Positions 55,420 through 64,000 of a DNA stretch of 64,000 nucleotides are shown here, piece after piece. The stretch comes from Eubacteriales bacterium (GTDB lineage Bacteria; Bacillota; Clostridia; Christensenellales; CAG-138): positions 1 to 64,000 of the forward strand of contig JAJFTI010000031.1 in assembly GCA_021373115.1 (NCBI GenBank). Reading direction: 5' to 3'. The stretch's first letter is position 1. Each line of letters begins with the position of its first letter. Position numbers and translations under genes: made by a program. Under the pieces are notes generated by a model. The model did no database searches, was not told where the DNA came from, and saw only the letters and a program-made list of their open reading frames with translations.

Positions 55420-55496
55420 TTTCTGCTTCCTCCAAATATATGATGTAGTTTTTTTATCGAATACGTGTAAACGTGATTCGCCTGTTTGAAGTCCGG

Positions 55497-56831
55497 CTAA
55501 AACCCGAACGGAAATCCGCCGCGACGGCCCTTTTTCATCTTGCCGCTCATCTGTTTCATAAGCTGGCGGGAGGCGTTGAACTGGTTCATGAGGCGGTTAA
55601 CCTCCTGCACGCTCGTTCCGCTGCCGCGCGCAATGCGCTTTCTCCGGCTCGCGGTGAGAATGTCCGGATCGCGCCGCTCCTGCTTCGTCATGCTCTGGAT
55701 GATCGCCTTTGTGCGCGCCATCTGCTTTTCATCAACCTGCGCGCCGCTAAGCGCTTTTGCGTCCATGCCGGGCACCATCTTGAGCAGGTCCTCCATGGAG
55801 CCGAGGTTTTTCATCTGATCCATCTGGTCGAGAAAATCATCCAGCGTGAACGAGTTGGTCTTCATCTTCTCGGCCATTTCGAGCGCCTTCTTCTCGTCGA
55901 ACGCGCCCTGCGCCTTCTCGATGAGGGTCAGTACGTCTCCCATGCCGAGAATTCGGCTCGCCATGCGGTCCGGATGAAACGGCTCGATATCGGTCAGCTT
56001 TTCGCCGATGCCGGAAAACTTGATCGGCTTGCCGGTGACGGAACGCACGGAGAGCGCCGCGCCGCCGCGGGTATCGCCGTCCAGCTTGGTTAAAATCACG
56101 CCGGTGAGCGCGATGGTTTCGTGAAAACTCTTGGCAACGTTTACCGCGTCCTGGCCGGTCATCGCGTCCACCACGAGCAGAATCTCCGCGGGGTCGACCG
56201 CGTCGCGAATTTTCTTGAGCTCCTCCATCATCTCCGCGTCGATATGCAGGCGTCCCGCCGTATCGACAATGACCACGTCGATGAACTTGCGCCTTGCCTC
56301 CGCAACCGCTTCCTTTGCGGTGAGGACGGGGCTCTGTGTTCCGTGTTCAAAAACGGGAATCTCGAGCTTTTCGCCAACGATCTGGAGCTGCCGGATCGCC
56401 GCGGGACGGTAGATATCGCAGGCGGCGAGCAAAACGCTCTTGCCGTAGTTCTTTTGAATATAGGCGCCGAGCTTGCCGCACATGGTGGTCTTGCCCGCGC
56501 CTTGAAGACCGGCCATCAGAATGACCGCGGGTTTCTGATTGCCAAACTCCAGCCTGGAGTGTTCGCCGCCCATGAGCCGCGTGAGCTCTTCGTTTACGAT
56601 CTTGACGACCTGCTGCCCCGGCGTCAGGCTCTGGAGCACTTCGGTTCCCACCGCGCGGTCGGTCACGGTCTTCACGAAATCCTTGACGACCACGAAGTTC
56701 ACGTCCGCTTCCAGCAGCGCGAGCTTGATCTCACGCATGGCTTCCTTCACATCGCCCTCGGTGAGTTTTCCGCGTGAATTCAGCTTTTTAAAGACTGTCT
56801 GCAGTTTTTGGGAGACGCCTTCAAACGCCAT
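55497..56831 (-). CDS. ffh: Signal recognition particle GTPase Ffh
   Basis: The 444-residue protein has the N domain (1-85), G domain with [27 protein letters not shown] and [13 protein letters not shown], and a methionine-rich M domain from about 300 to the end. It recognises signal sequences and docks with FtsY at the membrane. It overlaps ylxM by 11 bases. Confidence 0.97.
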   Translation of the reverse strand: MAFEGVSQKLQTVFKKLNSRGKLTEGDVKEAMREIKLALLEADVNFVVVKDFVKTVTDRAVGTEVLQSLTPGQQVVKIVNEELTRLMGGEHSRLEFGNQKPAVILMAGLQGAGKTTMCGKLGAYIQKNYGKSVLLAACDIYRPAAIRQLQIVGEKLEIPVFEHGTQSPVLTAKEAVAEARRKFIDVVIVDTAGRLHIDAEMMEELKKIRDAVDPAEILLVVDAMTGQDAVNVAKSFHETIALTGVILTKLDGDTRGGAALSVRSVTGKPIKFSGIGEKLTDIEPFHPDRMASRILGMGDVLTLIEKAQGAFDEKKALEMAEKMKTNSFTLDDFLDQMDQMKNLGSMEDLLKMVPGMDAKALSGAQVDEKQMARTKAIIQSMTKQERRDPDILTASRRKRIARGSGTSVQEVNRLMNQFNASRQLMKQMSGKMKKGRRGGFPFGF

Positions 56832-57156
56832 CGTCTTTCTCCGAAACCAGCCCGGATAATTGCCGGAGCAGGTCTTTTTGTTGTTCGTTCAGGTCTGTTT
56901 TGCCCAGTTCTTCCAGCAGGAGACGCTGCTTGCCGTTCGTTTCGATTAAGCCGAGTTTCGCTTCCATGCCCCGAAGCTCCGTTTCGGCACGCGCAATCGC
57001 GTCCCGCACCGCCTGCCGCGTGATCCCCTCCCGCTCCGCAATTTCGCGCAGCGAGCAGTCCTCATAGGCATACTGGCGCACGAGCGAACGCTGACGCTCG
57101 GTTAAGAAAGCGCCGTACCAGTCCAATAGTTGTCCCAGTTCGACCAATCGATCCAT
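56821..57156 (-). CDS. ylxM: UPF0122 helix-turn-helix protein YlxM
   Basis: The 111-residue protein has a helix-turn-helix of the sigma-region-4 type: LTERQRSLVRQYAYEDCSL and EIAEREGITRQAVRDAIARAE. Relatives sit upstream of ffh and influence SRP function. The role in DNA binding is unproved. Its gene heads the operon and has a perfect palindrome at its start. AGGTGAACT precedes the ATG. Confidence 0.9.
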   Translation of the reverse strand: MDRLVELGQLLDWYGAFLTERQRSLVRQYAYEDCSLREIAEREGITRQAVRDAIARAETELRGMEAKLGLIETNGKQRLLLEELGKTDLNEQQKDLLRQLSGLVSEKDDGV

Positions 57157-57164
57157 AGTTCACC

Positions 57165-57186
57165 TGTAAAGCAAAATTGCTTTACA
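57165..57186. promoter_or_regulatory. Palindrome at the ylxM-ffh transcription start
   Basis: Arms TGTAAAGCAA (57165-57174) and TTGCTTTACA (57177-57186) flank two bases and lie immediately after the predicted start (about 57187). The sequence could be an operator, possibly for YlxM itself, or a stable 5' hairpin of the mRNA just before the ribosome site. Confidence 0.65.
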
Positions 57187-57193
57187 CCGCTTT

Positions 57194-57221
57194 ATTATAC
57201 GGTTACCTGTGAAAAAGTCAA
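57194..57221 (-). promoter_or_regulatory. ylxM-ffh operon promoter
   Basis: On the minus strand TTGACT (57221-57216) is 16 bases from a consensus TATAAT (57199-57194). Confidence 0.75.
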
Positions 57222-57259
57222 GCGGATTTCAGCCGAAATATCCGATTATCCGTAAAAAA

Positions 57260-58177
57260 TCAGTCCGCTTCGTTTGCCAGCAGCGCCTGCGCAAACAGCT
57301 CCGCGCTGAACGGCTGCAGATCGTCAATTCCCTCGCCAACGCCGACAAAGCGAACGGGAACCTTCAGCTGTTCGCAGATGGAGATCACTACGCCGCCCTT
57401 TGCCGTCCCGTCCAGCTTGGTCAGAATCACGCCGTCGAGCGCACAGACTTCGGCAAATGCCTTTGCCTGCGCCACCGCATTCTGCCCCGTCACCGCGTCC
57501 AGTACGAGCAGAGTTTCACAGGGGGTATCCGGCAGTTCACGCGCGATGACACGGCGGATCTTGCCAAGCTCGTTCATCAGGTTCGCCTTGTTATGCAGCC
57601 GCCCCGCCGTGTCGCACAGCAGCAGGTCGCAGCCTTTGGCCTTATAGCTCGCAATCGCATCGAAGACGACCGCCGCCGGATCCGCGCCCTCGCCGTGCTT
57701 CACCATCGGCACATTCGCGCGCCTTGCCCACTCCCCAAGCTGCTCCGCCGCCGCCGCGCGGAAGGTATCCGCCGCGGCGAGCATGACCTTTCGTCCCTGT
57801 TCGCGGTAACCGTTCGCCAGTTTGCCAATGCTCGTCGTCTTGCCAACGCCGTTGACGCCTACGATGAGCAAAACCGCCGCGCCCGCGTCCGCCGGAAAGG
57901 GACGGCTGGTCGTAACGGTTCTCGCAATCAAACCGGCGAGGATGGTTCGCGCGGTTTCCCGGTCTGAGATTTTCTGTTCCTTAATCGCGGCCTGCAAATC
58001 GTCCAGCAGGCGTTCGGTAACCGCTGCGCCCGCGTCCGCAAGAATCAGCGCTTCTTCGAGTTCTTCGTAAAACGCCTCGTTTATACCTTCCTTCGAGGCA
58101 AACAACCGCGCAAAAAAGCCCGTGCGCGTCTTGCCCAGCCCGGTTTTCCATTTGTTGAATAAAGACTTTTTCTCCAT
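57260..58177 (-). CDS. ftsY: Signal recognition particle receptor FtsY
   Basis: The 305-residue protein is the NG core of the SRP receptor without a long acidic A domain. Motifs are GVNGVGKTTSIGKLA, DTAGRLHNKANLM and TKLDGTAKGGV, and the C-terminal FVGVGEGIDDLQPF. It receives Ffh-bound ribosomes at the membrane. It lies 60 bases after smc. Confidence 0.96.
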   Translation of the reverse strand: MEKKSLFNKWKTGLGKTRTGFFARLFASKEGINEAFYEELEEALILADAGAAVTERLLDDLQAAIKEQKISDRETARTILAGLIARTVTTSRPFPADAGAAVLLIVGVNGVGKTTSIGKLANGYREQGRKVMLAAADTFRAAAAEQLGEWARRANVPMVKHGEGADPAAVVFDAIASYKAKGCDLLLCDTAGRLHNKANLMNELGKIRRVIARELPDTPCETLLVLDAVTGQNAVAQAKAFAEVCALDGVILTKLDGTAKGGVVISICEQLKVPVRFVGVGEGIDDLQPFSAELFAQALLANEAD

Positions 58178-58237
58178 AAATAACCTGTTTAGCCAGTTCT
58201 TTCCGTCGATTAATACCGTATTTCGGTATAGCTCCGT

Positions 58238-61200
58238 TCAGCTCGCCTGTTCCGGCGCGGTCGTGATGCCGTTTTCACCAAAGCGGGCGGAAACGACCTT
58301 GCTCACGCCTTTTTCCTCCATGGAGACGCCATATAGCGTGTCGCAGACCTCCATGCTGCCCTTGCGGTGCGTAATGAGGATGAACTGCGTTCCGTCCGAG
58401 TAGCGCTTAACGTAGTCCGCAAAGCGGGAAACATTCGCCTCGTCCAGCGCGGATTCGATTTCGTCCAGCATGCAGAACGCGGGCGGTTTGAGTTTGAGCA
58501 TGGCAAACAGCAGCGCGATGGCGGTCAGCGTACGCTCTCCGCCGGAGAGCAGGGAGAGCAGTTGGAGCTTCTTGCCCGGCGGCTGGGCGATGATGTCGAT
58601 CTCGCAGCCGAGGATATCGTTTTTATCCGCAAGGCGCAGTTCCGCCTGCCCGCCGCCGAAGAGTTCGGCGAACGTGCTCGAGAAGTTCTGCTGAATCAGC
58701 TCGAACTGACGCAGAAACACCGTCTCCATTGTCGATGTCAGTTCAACAATGAGGGTTTCGAGGTCCTGCTTCGCCTTGTGTAAATCTTCGCATTGCGTAT
58801 TCAGCTCGCCGTGGCGCTCGAACACGGTTTTGTATTCCTCAATCGAACCGAGACTGATATCGCCAAGCGTCTTAATCTCCGCCTTGATTTCGGAAACGCG
58901 CGTGTTGCTCGCGCCAACGGCGATCTCCCGCTTGAGCGCAGCGGCGTTTTCATAGGTCAGTTCGTATTCGTTCCAAATATGATCCTGCATGGCGCCGAGC
59001 TCCATCTCAAGGCGGCTCTGCGTCATCTCCTGCTTATGGATTCGCTCCGCAAGATCGCGCGTGGAAGCGAGCAGTTCCTCGCGCCGCGCGCGCTGTTCGG
59101 ACAGCGCGGCGGACACCGTCTGCCGCTCCTCTTCCAGCTTGCGCTGCGCTTCCTTCTCCGCGCCCGTAAGTTTCTGGTCGCTTTCAATCTGCAAGCGTAC
59201 CTTGGCAATCTCCGCATCCATGGCGGCGAGGCTCGCGTCGTTCTCCTCCGCCTCTTTTGCCAGCGCGCTGAGGCGCAACGACAGATCGCGGTGCTCCGCT
59301 ACCAGCCGTTTCTGCTCGGAATAGATTGCGTCGCGCTCCTTGGAGAGCGCCATGCGGCGCACCTTCTGCTCGGTCAGTTCGCCGGCCAGCGCTTCCCGCT
59401 GCCTGCGCAGTTCGGCAAGCTCTCCCTGCGCGCGGGCAACATCCTCGCGCGTCGCCTCGTTGCCCTGTTCAATGCCGGTTTGCTGCTCGTCCGCGCTCGT
59501 TCGCTCGCGCTCGATTTGCGCGAGGTTTTCGCTCAGCTGCGCGCGCTCGTTTTCCAGATCCCGCGCAAGCTGCTCGCTGTTCTCCACATCCCGCCGGATA
59601 ATATCCAGCTGTTCCGCCTGTTTGGCGGCCGCGATTTCACAGGCGTGCACCGCGTCGCGAAACGCGTCCACCTGAATGTCGCACTGCAGCACCTCCTGCT
59701 CGTTCTTTCGCAGAAGCTGCTTCTTTTCTTCCAGCGCGGCATCCGCGCGCTTCAGCTTATCACGCAGTTCCTGAATCTCGCGCTCGCGGCTCAATAGGTT
59801 GAAGCTGTTCTTTTGCAGGCTGCCGCCGCTCATCGACCCACCGGTGCTGATGATGTCGCCTTCCAGCGTCGCAATGTGGAACGCGCCGCGCGTACGCTTT
59901 TTCAGCGCGATGCCCGCGTCGAGATCCTTCACGATGATCGTCCGGCAGAGCAGGTAGTCCATCACGCTGCGAACGTTCTCGTCGCACTCGATCAGCTCGT
60001 TGGCAACGCCGATGCAGCCGGGCATGTCGATCTGCGCGCGCTCTTCGCGCGTGATGCGCGTGGGGTTTAGCAGCGCCATAGGCAGCAGCGTCGCGCGGCC
60101 GTAGTCGTGCGAACGCAAATATTCGATCACATATTTCGCGTCCTCGGCGGTCGGGGTAACGATGTTCTGCAGAGTCGAACCCAGCGCCATGGTAACCGCG
60201 ACTTCGTATTCCTTCGGCACGCGAATCAGTTCCGCAACAACGCCAACGATCGCGCGGCCAAGTCTTGGTTCGTTCGGCGCGTCTTTGAGAATGTTCTTCA
60301 CGCTCGCGTAATATCCTTCGCGCGAGCGCTGCATTTCGTCCAGTACGCGCAGTCTGGATTGCAGGGAACTTTGCGCCTGTTCGTCCCGCGATATCTCCTC
60401 GCGCAGCGCGGTAAAAGCATCCAGCCTTTTCCGGCGGTGCTCCACGGAACCGTCGAGATCGCGCTTTGCCTGTTCCAGCCTTTCCGCCTCGGCGGAGTGT
60501 TGTTCGACCGCATGTTTGAGTTCCTCTTCGAGCCGGGCCGTCTCCTCCGCGCGCCGCTTCGACTCCGCATCGATGGCGGCAATCCGCTCGCTCATGGAGC
60601 TGCGCATTGCGTCAAAGCGGGACATGCTGGACTTCACGTCCGACATGCGGTTCATCGCTTCGATGATGCTGTTCTTCATCGCCTCCAGCGATTCCTCGCG
60701 ACCGGCGATTTCGGCGTCAGCGGTGCTCAACCGCTGTTCGGAGCGCTCCATTTCCTTTTCCAGCAGGGTCAGCGCCGCCTGGCCGGATTCGTCCGCCTGC
60801 AGATTGGCGATCACCGCGTCCAGCTCGGCGATGCGCCCGTTCGCCGCCTCGCGCTCCTGTTCGATCCGCTTTTTTTGCGAAATCGCGTTTTCGCGCCGCT
60901 CGGCAAGCACGTTGCCTGAGCCTACGCGCGTCTCCGCCTCGGAAACGAGCCCCATGAGCTTATTCTGCTGCTGGTTGAGGGAAGTGTCCAGCGTTTTGAG
61001 CTGTTCCTCCAGCGCGGCGCAGGAGGCAAGCAGTGTCGCCTCGCCCGCGTCGGCCAGGTCGCGCTCGGAGAGCATCTGCTTTGCCGCTTCGGCGATCTGC
61101 TCCAGCCGCTCGTGAACGCGATCGTATTGATAGAGAAAGAGATTGACCTCCAGATCGCGCAGCTCGTCGCGCAGGCGCAGATAGGCGCGCGCGGACGCGC

Positions 61201-61825
61201 TCTGCGCCTCCAGCGGTCCAAGGCGGTCTGCCAGTTCCTTCAGTATATCTTCAATTCGTTCCAGATTTTTATCGGTATTGACGAGTTTACGCTCGGCTTC
61301 CTCCTTGCGGACGCGGTAGCGCATGACTCCCGCCGCCTCTTCAAACGCCGCGCGGCGATCGCCGCTCTTGTTTGAAAGTATCTCCTCTACCTTGCCCTGG
61401 CTGATGATGGAATAACCGTCCCGGCCGATGCCCGTATCGCAGAAGAGATCCTGAATATCGCGCAGGCGGCAGTTGTTGCGGTTGATGCAGTATTCGCTCT
61501 CACCGGAGCGGAACACGCGCCGTGTGATGGCAACTTCACTAAACGGTATTTTCAAAACGCCGTCCGTATTGTCGAAGATCAGCGTGACTTCACAGTATGC
61601 CAGCGCTTTTCGCAGTTGGGTGCCGTTAAAGATAACGTCCTCCATCTTCGAGCCGCGCAGCGCTTTTGCGCTCTGTTCGCCCAGCACCCAGCGAACCGCG
61701 TCGGAAAGATTGCTCTTTCCGCTGCCGTTCGGGCCGATGATGGCGGTAACCCCGCCTCCAAATCGTATTTCGGTTTTTCGCGCAAAGGATTTAAACCCGT
61801 TGAGCTCCAGTTTGGTCAGTCGCAT
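58238..61825 (-). CDS. smc: Chromosome partition protein Smc
   Basis: The 1195-residue SMC ATPase has Walker A GPNGSGKSNLSDAVRW at the N-terminus, two long coiled coils around a hinge at about 515-670, the signature LSLLSGGERTLTAIALLFA and Walker B AFCMLDEIESALDEAN at the C-terminus. It organises and segregates the chromosome with ScpA and ScpB, which are not in the window. It overlaps rnc by 10 bases. Confidence 0.97.
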   Translation of the reverse strand: MRLTKLELNGFKSFARKTEIRFGGGVTAIIGPNGSGKSNLSDAVRWVLGEQSAKALRGSKMEDVIFNGTQLRKALAYCEVTLIFDNTDGVLKIPFSEVAITRRVFRSGESEYCINRNNCRLRDIQDLFCDTGIGRDGYSIISQGKVEEILSNKSGDRRAAFEEAAGVMRYRVRKEEAERKLVNTDKNLERIEDILKELADRLGPLEAQSASARAYLRLRDELRDLEVNLFLYQYDRVHERLEQIAEAAKQMLSERDLADAGEATLLASCAALEEQLKTLDTSLNQQQNKLMGLVSEAETRVGSGNVLAERRENAISQKKRIEQEREAANGRIAELDAVIANLQADESGQAALTLLEKEMERSEQRLSTADAEIAGREESLEAMKNSIIEAMNRMSDVKSSMSRFDAMRSSMSERIAAIDAESKRRAEETARLEEELKHAVEQHSAEAERLEQAKRDLDGSVEHRRKRLDAFTALREEISRDEQAQSSLQSRLRVLDEMQRSREGYYASVKNILKDAPNEPRLGRAIVGVVAELIRVPKEYEVAVTMALGSTLQNIVTPTAEDAKYVIEYLRSHDYGRATLLPMALLNPTRITREERAQIDMPGCIGVANELIECDENVRSVMDYLLCRTIIVKDLDAGIALKKRTRGAFHIATLEGDIISTGGSMSGGSLQKNSFNLLSREREIQELRDKLKRADAALEEKKQLLRKNEQEVLQCDIQVDAFRDAVHACEIAAAKQAEQLDIIRRDVENSEQLARDLENERAQLSENLAQIERERTSADEQQTGIEQGNEATREDVARAQGELAELRRQREALAGELTEQKVRRMALSKERDAIYSEQKRLVAEHRDLSLRLSALAKEAEENDASLAAMDAEIAKVRLQIESDQKLTGAEKEAQRKLEEERQTVSAALSEQRARREELLASTRDLAERIHKQEMTQSRLEMELGAMQDHIWNEYELTYENAAALKREIAVGASNTRVSEIKAEIKTLGDISLGSIEEYKTVFERHGELNTQCEDLHKAKQDLETLIVELTSTMETVFLRQFELIQQNFSSTFAELFGGGQAELRLADKNDILGCEIDIIAQPPGKKLQLLSLLSGGERTLTAIALLFAMLKLKPPAFCMLDEIESALDEANVSRFADYVKRYSDGTQFILITHRKGSMEVCDTLYGVSMEEKGVSKVVSARFGENGITTAPEQAS

Positions 61826-62535
61826 GCGTCGCCCTCCAGAACGCCAAGCCGAATCAAAGCGTCCTTTGCCGCCGCCTGCCCCGCGCTTTGCTTATTCAGC
61901 CCCGTTCCTTCGCCGATCACCTCGCCGGAGAGGCGAACGCAAATCGTGAAGCGTTTTTGATGTTCCGGCCCCGTTTCATCCAGACAGCCGTATTCGAGCG
62001 ACCCAATGTGCCCTTTTTGAACGTATTCCTGCAGCCGCGTTTTATAGTCGCGGTCCATTTCGTCCACGCGCGCATCCTCCAGCAGGCGGATCACGCGTTC
62101 CAGAATCACGCGCCGCGCATGCTCCAGCCCACCGTCGAGGTAAATTGCCCCGATCACGGCCTCCAGCGCGTCCGAAACGATGGAAGGCTTGCTTCGCCCG
62201 CCCGTGAGCTCTTCGCCGTTGCCAAGCTGCAGCCCTTCCGGAATGCCAAGCGCGACCGCGGCGGAAAACAGAGCCTGTTCGCAGACCAGCCGCGCGCGGT
62301 GGCGCGTCATCGCGCCTTCCTGCAATTCGGGATGCCCGCGGTAGAGATGCTCGCTCACGCAGAGTTCCAGCACCGCGTCGCCCAAAAACTCCAGCCGTTC
62401 GTTATGCGTCTGCCGCTTTCCGTCGCCCTTGACAAACGAGGTATGCGTCAGCGCCGTTTCCAGCAGGGAACGGTTCTGAAACGTATACGCAAGGGTTTTT
62501 TCGAGCGCATCAAGCGCATTGTTCGGTTGCGGCAT
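61816..62535 (-). CDS. rnc: Ribonuclease III
   Basis: The 239-residue enzyme has the catalytic signature HNERLEFLGDAVLEL, the second acidic site DALEAVIGAIYLDGG, and a C-terminal double-stranded RNA-binding domain (about 165-235). It cuts dsRNA in rRNA and mRNA. The start is MPQPNN at 62535 with AAGGA upstream. It lies between acpP and smc. Confidence 0.95.
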   Translation of the reverse strand: MPQPNNALDALEKTLAYTFQNRSLLETALTHTSFVKGDGKRQTHNERLEFLGDAVLELCVSEHLYRGHPELQEGAMTRHRARLVCEQALFSAAVALGIPEGLQLGNGEELTGGRSKPSIVSDALEAVIGAIYLDGGLEHARRVILERVIRLLEDARVDEMDRDYKTRLQEYVQKGHIGSLEYGCLDETGPEHQKRFTICVRLSGEVIGEGTGLNKQSAGQAAAKDALIRLGVLEGDACD

Positions 62536-62624
62536 GTTGATTCCTTGATTCTTTTTTATCGCGCTTTGCCGGTAGAAAGGGGAAACGCGCTGCAAAACGC
62601 GCGGGCTTCCTCCGTGCGTTTTAC

Positions 62625-62662
62625 AAAAAAACCCGCACCCTCTCTCAGTCTTCGGATGCGGG
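62625..62662 (-). terminator. Terminator after acpP
   Basis: On the minus strand GGG-TGCGGG (62640-62632) pairs with CCCGCATCC (62662-62654, one G-U), 13-base loop, followed by seven T residues. It lies between acpP and rnc and should limit readthrough to the downstream genes. Confidence 0.8.
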
Positions 62663-62684
62663 CAGACATTGCTTTGCGTTGCGA

Positions 62685-62909
62685 TTACTTCTTTTCGAGG
62701 TAACCGACGATGTCGGCTACGGTCTGTACCTTGGGAAGTTCCTCGTCCGGAATCTCGATGTTGAACTCCTGCTCGAGATCCATAATGAGTTCAACGATGT
62801 CCAGCGAATCCGCCTTCAGGTCGTCGATCAGGCGGCTGTTCATCGTAATGGTGTTGGCGTCGATATCCAGTTGCTTCGAGATAATATCGCGAACCTTCTC
62901 AAAACTCAT
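62685..62909 (-). CDS. acpP: Acyl carrier protein
   Basis: The 74-residue acidic helical protein has the phosphopantetheine serine Ser35 in [13 protein letters not shown]. It carries growing acyl chains in fatty acid synthesis. It has its own strong promoter and lies directly between plsX and rnc, without the fabD and fabG genes often found here. Confidence 0.95.
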   Translation of the reverse strand: MSFEKVRDIISKQLDIDANTITMNSRLIDDLKADSLDIVELIMDLEQEFNIEIPDEELPKVQTVADIVGYLEKK

Positions 62910-62958
62910 GTTAAAAACTCCTTTATGACGCGTTCAAAACGCATCTCATTCGCGTAGT

Positions 62959-62987
62959 ATTCTATAGTACGCTCGCCAATCTGTCAA
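62959..62987 (-). promoter_or_regulatory. acpP promoter
   Basis: On the minus strand a consensus TTGACA (62987-62982) is 17 bases from TAGAAT (62964-62959), about 50 bases before the acpP ATG; AAGGAG precedes the ATG. Confidence 0.8.
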
Positions 62988-63030
62988 TCCTCATCCAAAC
63001 GGCGCTATCCTGCCGGGTACAAATCCAACT

Positions 63031-64000
63031 TTATTCTTCGGTTACCAACTGCGCAATTTGCTCGCCCAGCAGCGCCGTCGCGTTAGAGGAGATCAGCTTT
63101 ACGCCCTGCAGAATCGCCGAGCGGAACGCCTTTGCGTTAGAACTGCCGTGCGCCTTGATCACACCGCCGTTTACGCCCAGCAGGGGAGCGCCGCCGTATT
63201 CGGTGTAATCCAGTTTTTTCTTGAGCTGTTTAAACGCGGGCTTGCAAAGAAGCGCGCCCATCTTTGTCCGAAAATTCATCATCAGGCTGCGCTTGAGCAG
63301 ATTCATCATGAGCGACGCGGTTCCCTCCGTGCCTTTGAGCACAATATTACCGTCGAATCCGTCGCAGACGACAACGTCGAATTCGCCGCCCAGCACGTCC
63401 CGCGCCTCACAGTTGCCGGTGAAGCGGACGGGCGCCGTTTTGAGAAGCGCGTGCGCTTCCTTCGTCAGTTCGTTGCCTTTTTCCTCCTCCGTGCCGTTGT
63501 TCAGCAGGCCGACGCGCGGGTGTTCCACCCCAAACACACTTTTCATGTACGCGGAACCCATGATTGCAAACTGAACAAGATAGTCGCTCTTGCAGTCCGT
63601 GTTTGCGCCGCAATCCAGCAGCAGCGCGCAGGAATCCAGCGTTGGCAGCACGGTTGCGAGCGCGGGCCGTTTCACGCCCTTTAATCGTTTTATAATCAGC
63701 GTCGCGCCGGTAAGCAGAGCGCCGGTGCTTCCGGCGGAAAGTACGCAGTCGGCTTCCCCGTTTGCGACGGATTCAATGGCGCGCACCATGGAGGAATCCT
63801 TCTTTTTCCGGATGGCGAGCGTCGGCTGCTCATCGAAACCGATGACCTCCGTCGTCGCGACGAGCCGAATCCGCGCGTCCGAAACGCCCAGCCCGGCAAG
63901 CCCCTTCTGCAGCGCGGCCTCGTCTCCGTAGAGTATGATTTCCGCGTCCTTTGTCAGTTCCGGCAGCACGAGCTTGACGCCTTCGAGTACTGCTTGCGGC
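63031..64000 (-). CDS. plsX: Phosphate acyltransferase PlsX (5' end outside the window)
   Basis: The visible 323 codons run without a start to the window edge and open with APQAVLEGVKLVLPEL, which fits just after the MGGD start of PlsX. Motifs are VANGEADCVLSAGSTGALL, NGTEEEKGNELT, VVCDGFDGNIVLKGTEG and EYGGAPLLGVNG. The enzyme makes acyl phosphate from acyl-ACP for phospholipid synthesis. The start codon is missing only because the window ends. Confidence 0.93.
   Translation of the reverse strand, partial: PQAVLEGVKLVLPELTKDAEIILYGDEAALQKGLAGLGVSDARIRLVATTEVIGFDEQPTLAIRKKKDSSMVRAIESVANGEADCVLSAGSTGALLTGATLIIKRLKGVKRPALATVLPTLDSCALLLDCGANTDCKSDYLVQFAIMGSAYMKSVFGVEHPRVGLLNNGTEEEKGNELTKEAHALLKTAPVRFTGNCEARDVLGGEFDVVVCDGFDGNIVLKGTEGTASLMMNLLKRSLMMNFRTKMGALLCKPAFKQLKKKLDYTEYGGAPLLGVNGGVIKAHGSSNAKAFRSAILQGVKLISSNATALLGEQIAQLVTEE

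Overview
The window is a stretch of bacterial chromosome, almost certainly from a moderately high-GC member of the Bacillota, probably a Clostridia-class anaerobe. The evidence is the set of Firmicutes-type genes and orders: ylxM-ffh-rpsP-khpA-rimM-trmD, plsX-acpP-rnc-smc-ftsY, rnhB-rbgA, RNase J, trmFO, DnaD- and DnaI-type replication proteins, a split glycine decarboxylase (gcvPA/gcvPB) and a tandem glycine riboswitch. The exact taxon cannot be read from the sequence. Apart from a block of plus-strand genes (18.1-24.4 kb) and the mobile segment at the left edge, every gene is on the minus strand.

0-1.8 kb is a visibly AT-richer mobile segment. It holds the end of an IS3-type insertion sequence, an interrupted ORF, and a serine recombinase gene that runs antisense into the 3' end of the tmRNA gene. 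1.8-18.0 kb holds ssrA, lysA, smpB, secG, a pgk-tpiA-gpmI glycolytic operon, an MBL-fold hydrolase, an ECF-type substrate-binding membrane protein, a coiled-coil protein with a repeated acidic tail, ruvCAB, a very large CotH-kinase lipoprotein and a DMT exporter. 18.1-24.4 kb holds a DUF362 ferredoxin-like protein, a decayed cysteine-desulfidase-family gene, a small lipoprotein, a membrane-anchored sigma-region-2-like protein, DnaD and DnaI-type replication proteins, and rsmI.

24.4-33.1 kb is a threonine/glycine module. tdh and kbl turn threonine into glycine. gcvH-gcvPA-gcvPB and a GcvT-SHMT fusion protein, under a tandem glycine riboswitch, split glycine and can rebuild serine. 33.1-45.7 kb holds mltG, a YlbF-family gene, RNase J, a SleB-like hydrolase, hslVU, trmFO, topA, dprA and a ComM/YifB gene. 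45.8-50.2 kb holds a GtrA-like protein and a double GT-C mannosyltransferase. 50.2-64 kb is the conserved ribosome/SRP/chromosome region: yraN, rnhB, rbgA, rplS, a DMT exporter, trmD, rimM, khpA, rpsP, ffh, ylxM, ftsY, smc, rnc, acpP and plsX, with plsX cut by the window end.

The points I rate most worth a second look are the GcvT-SHMT fusion in a riboswitch-controlled operon, the recombinase reading into ssrA, two perfect palindromes at the transcription starts of hslVU and ylxM-ffh, the acidic-tail repeat protein, the sigma-2-like membrane protein, and the double GT-C enzyme carrying two extracytoplasmic-type sandwich modules. Promoter, terminator and start-codon calls are by-eye readings of the sequence. 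Family assignments are from recognised motifs without any database search.
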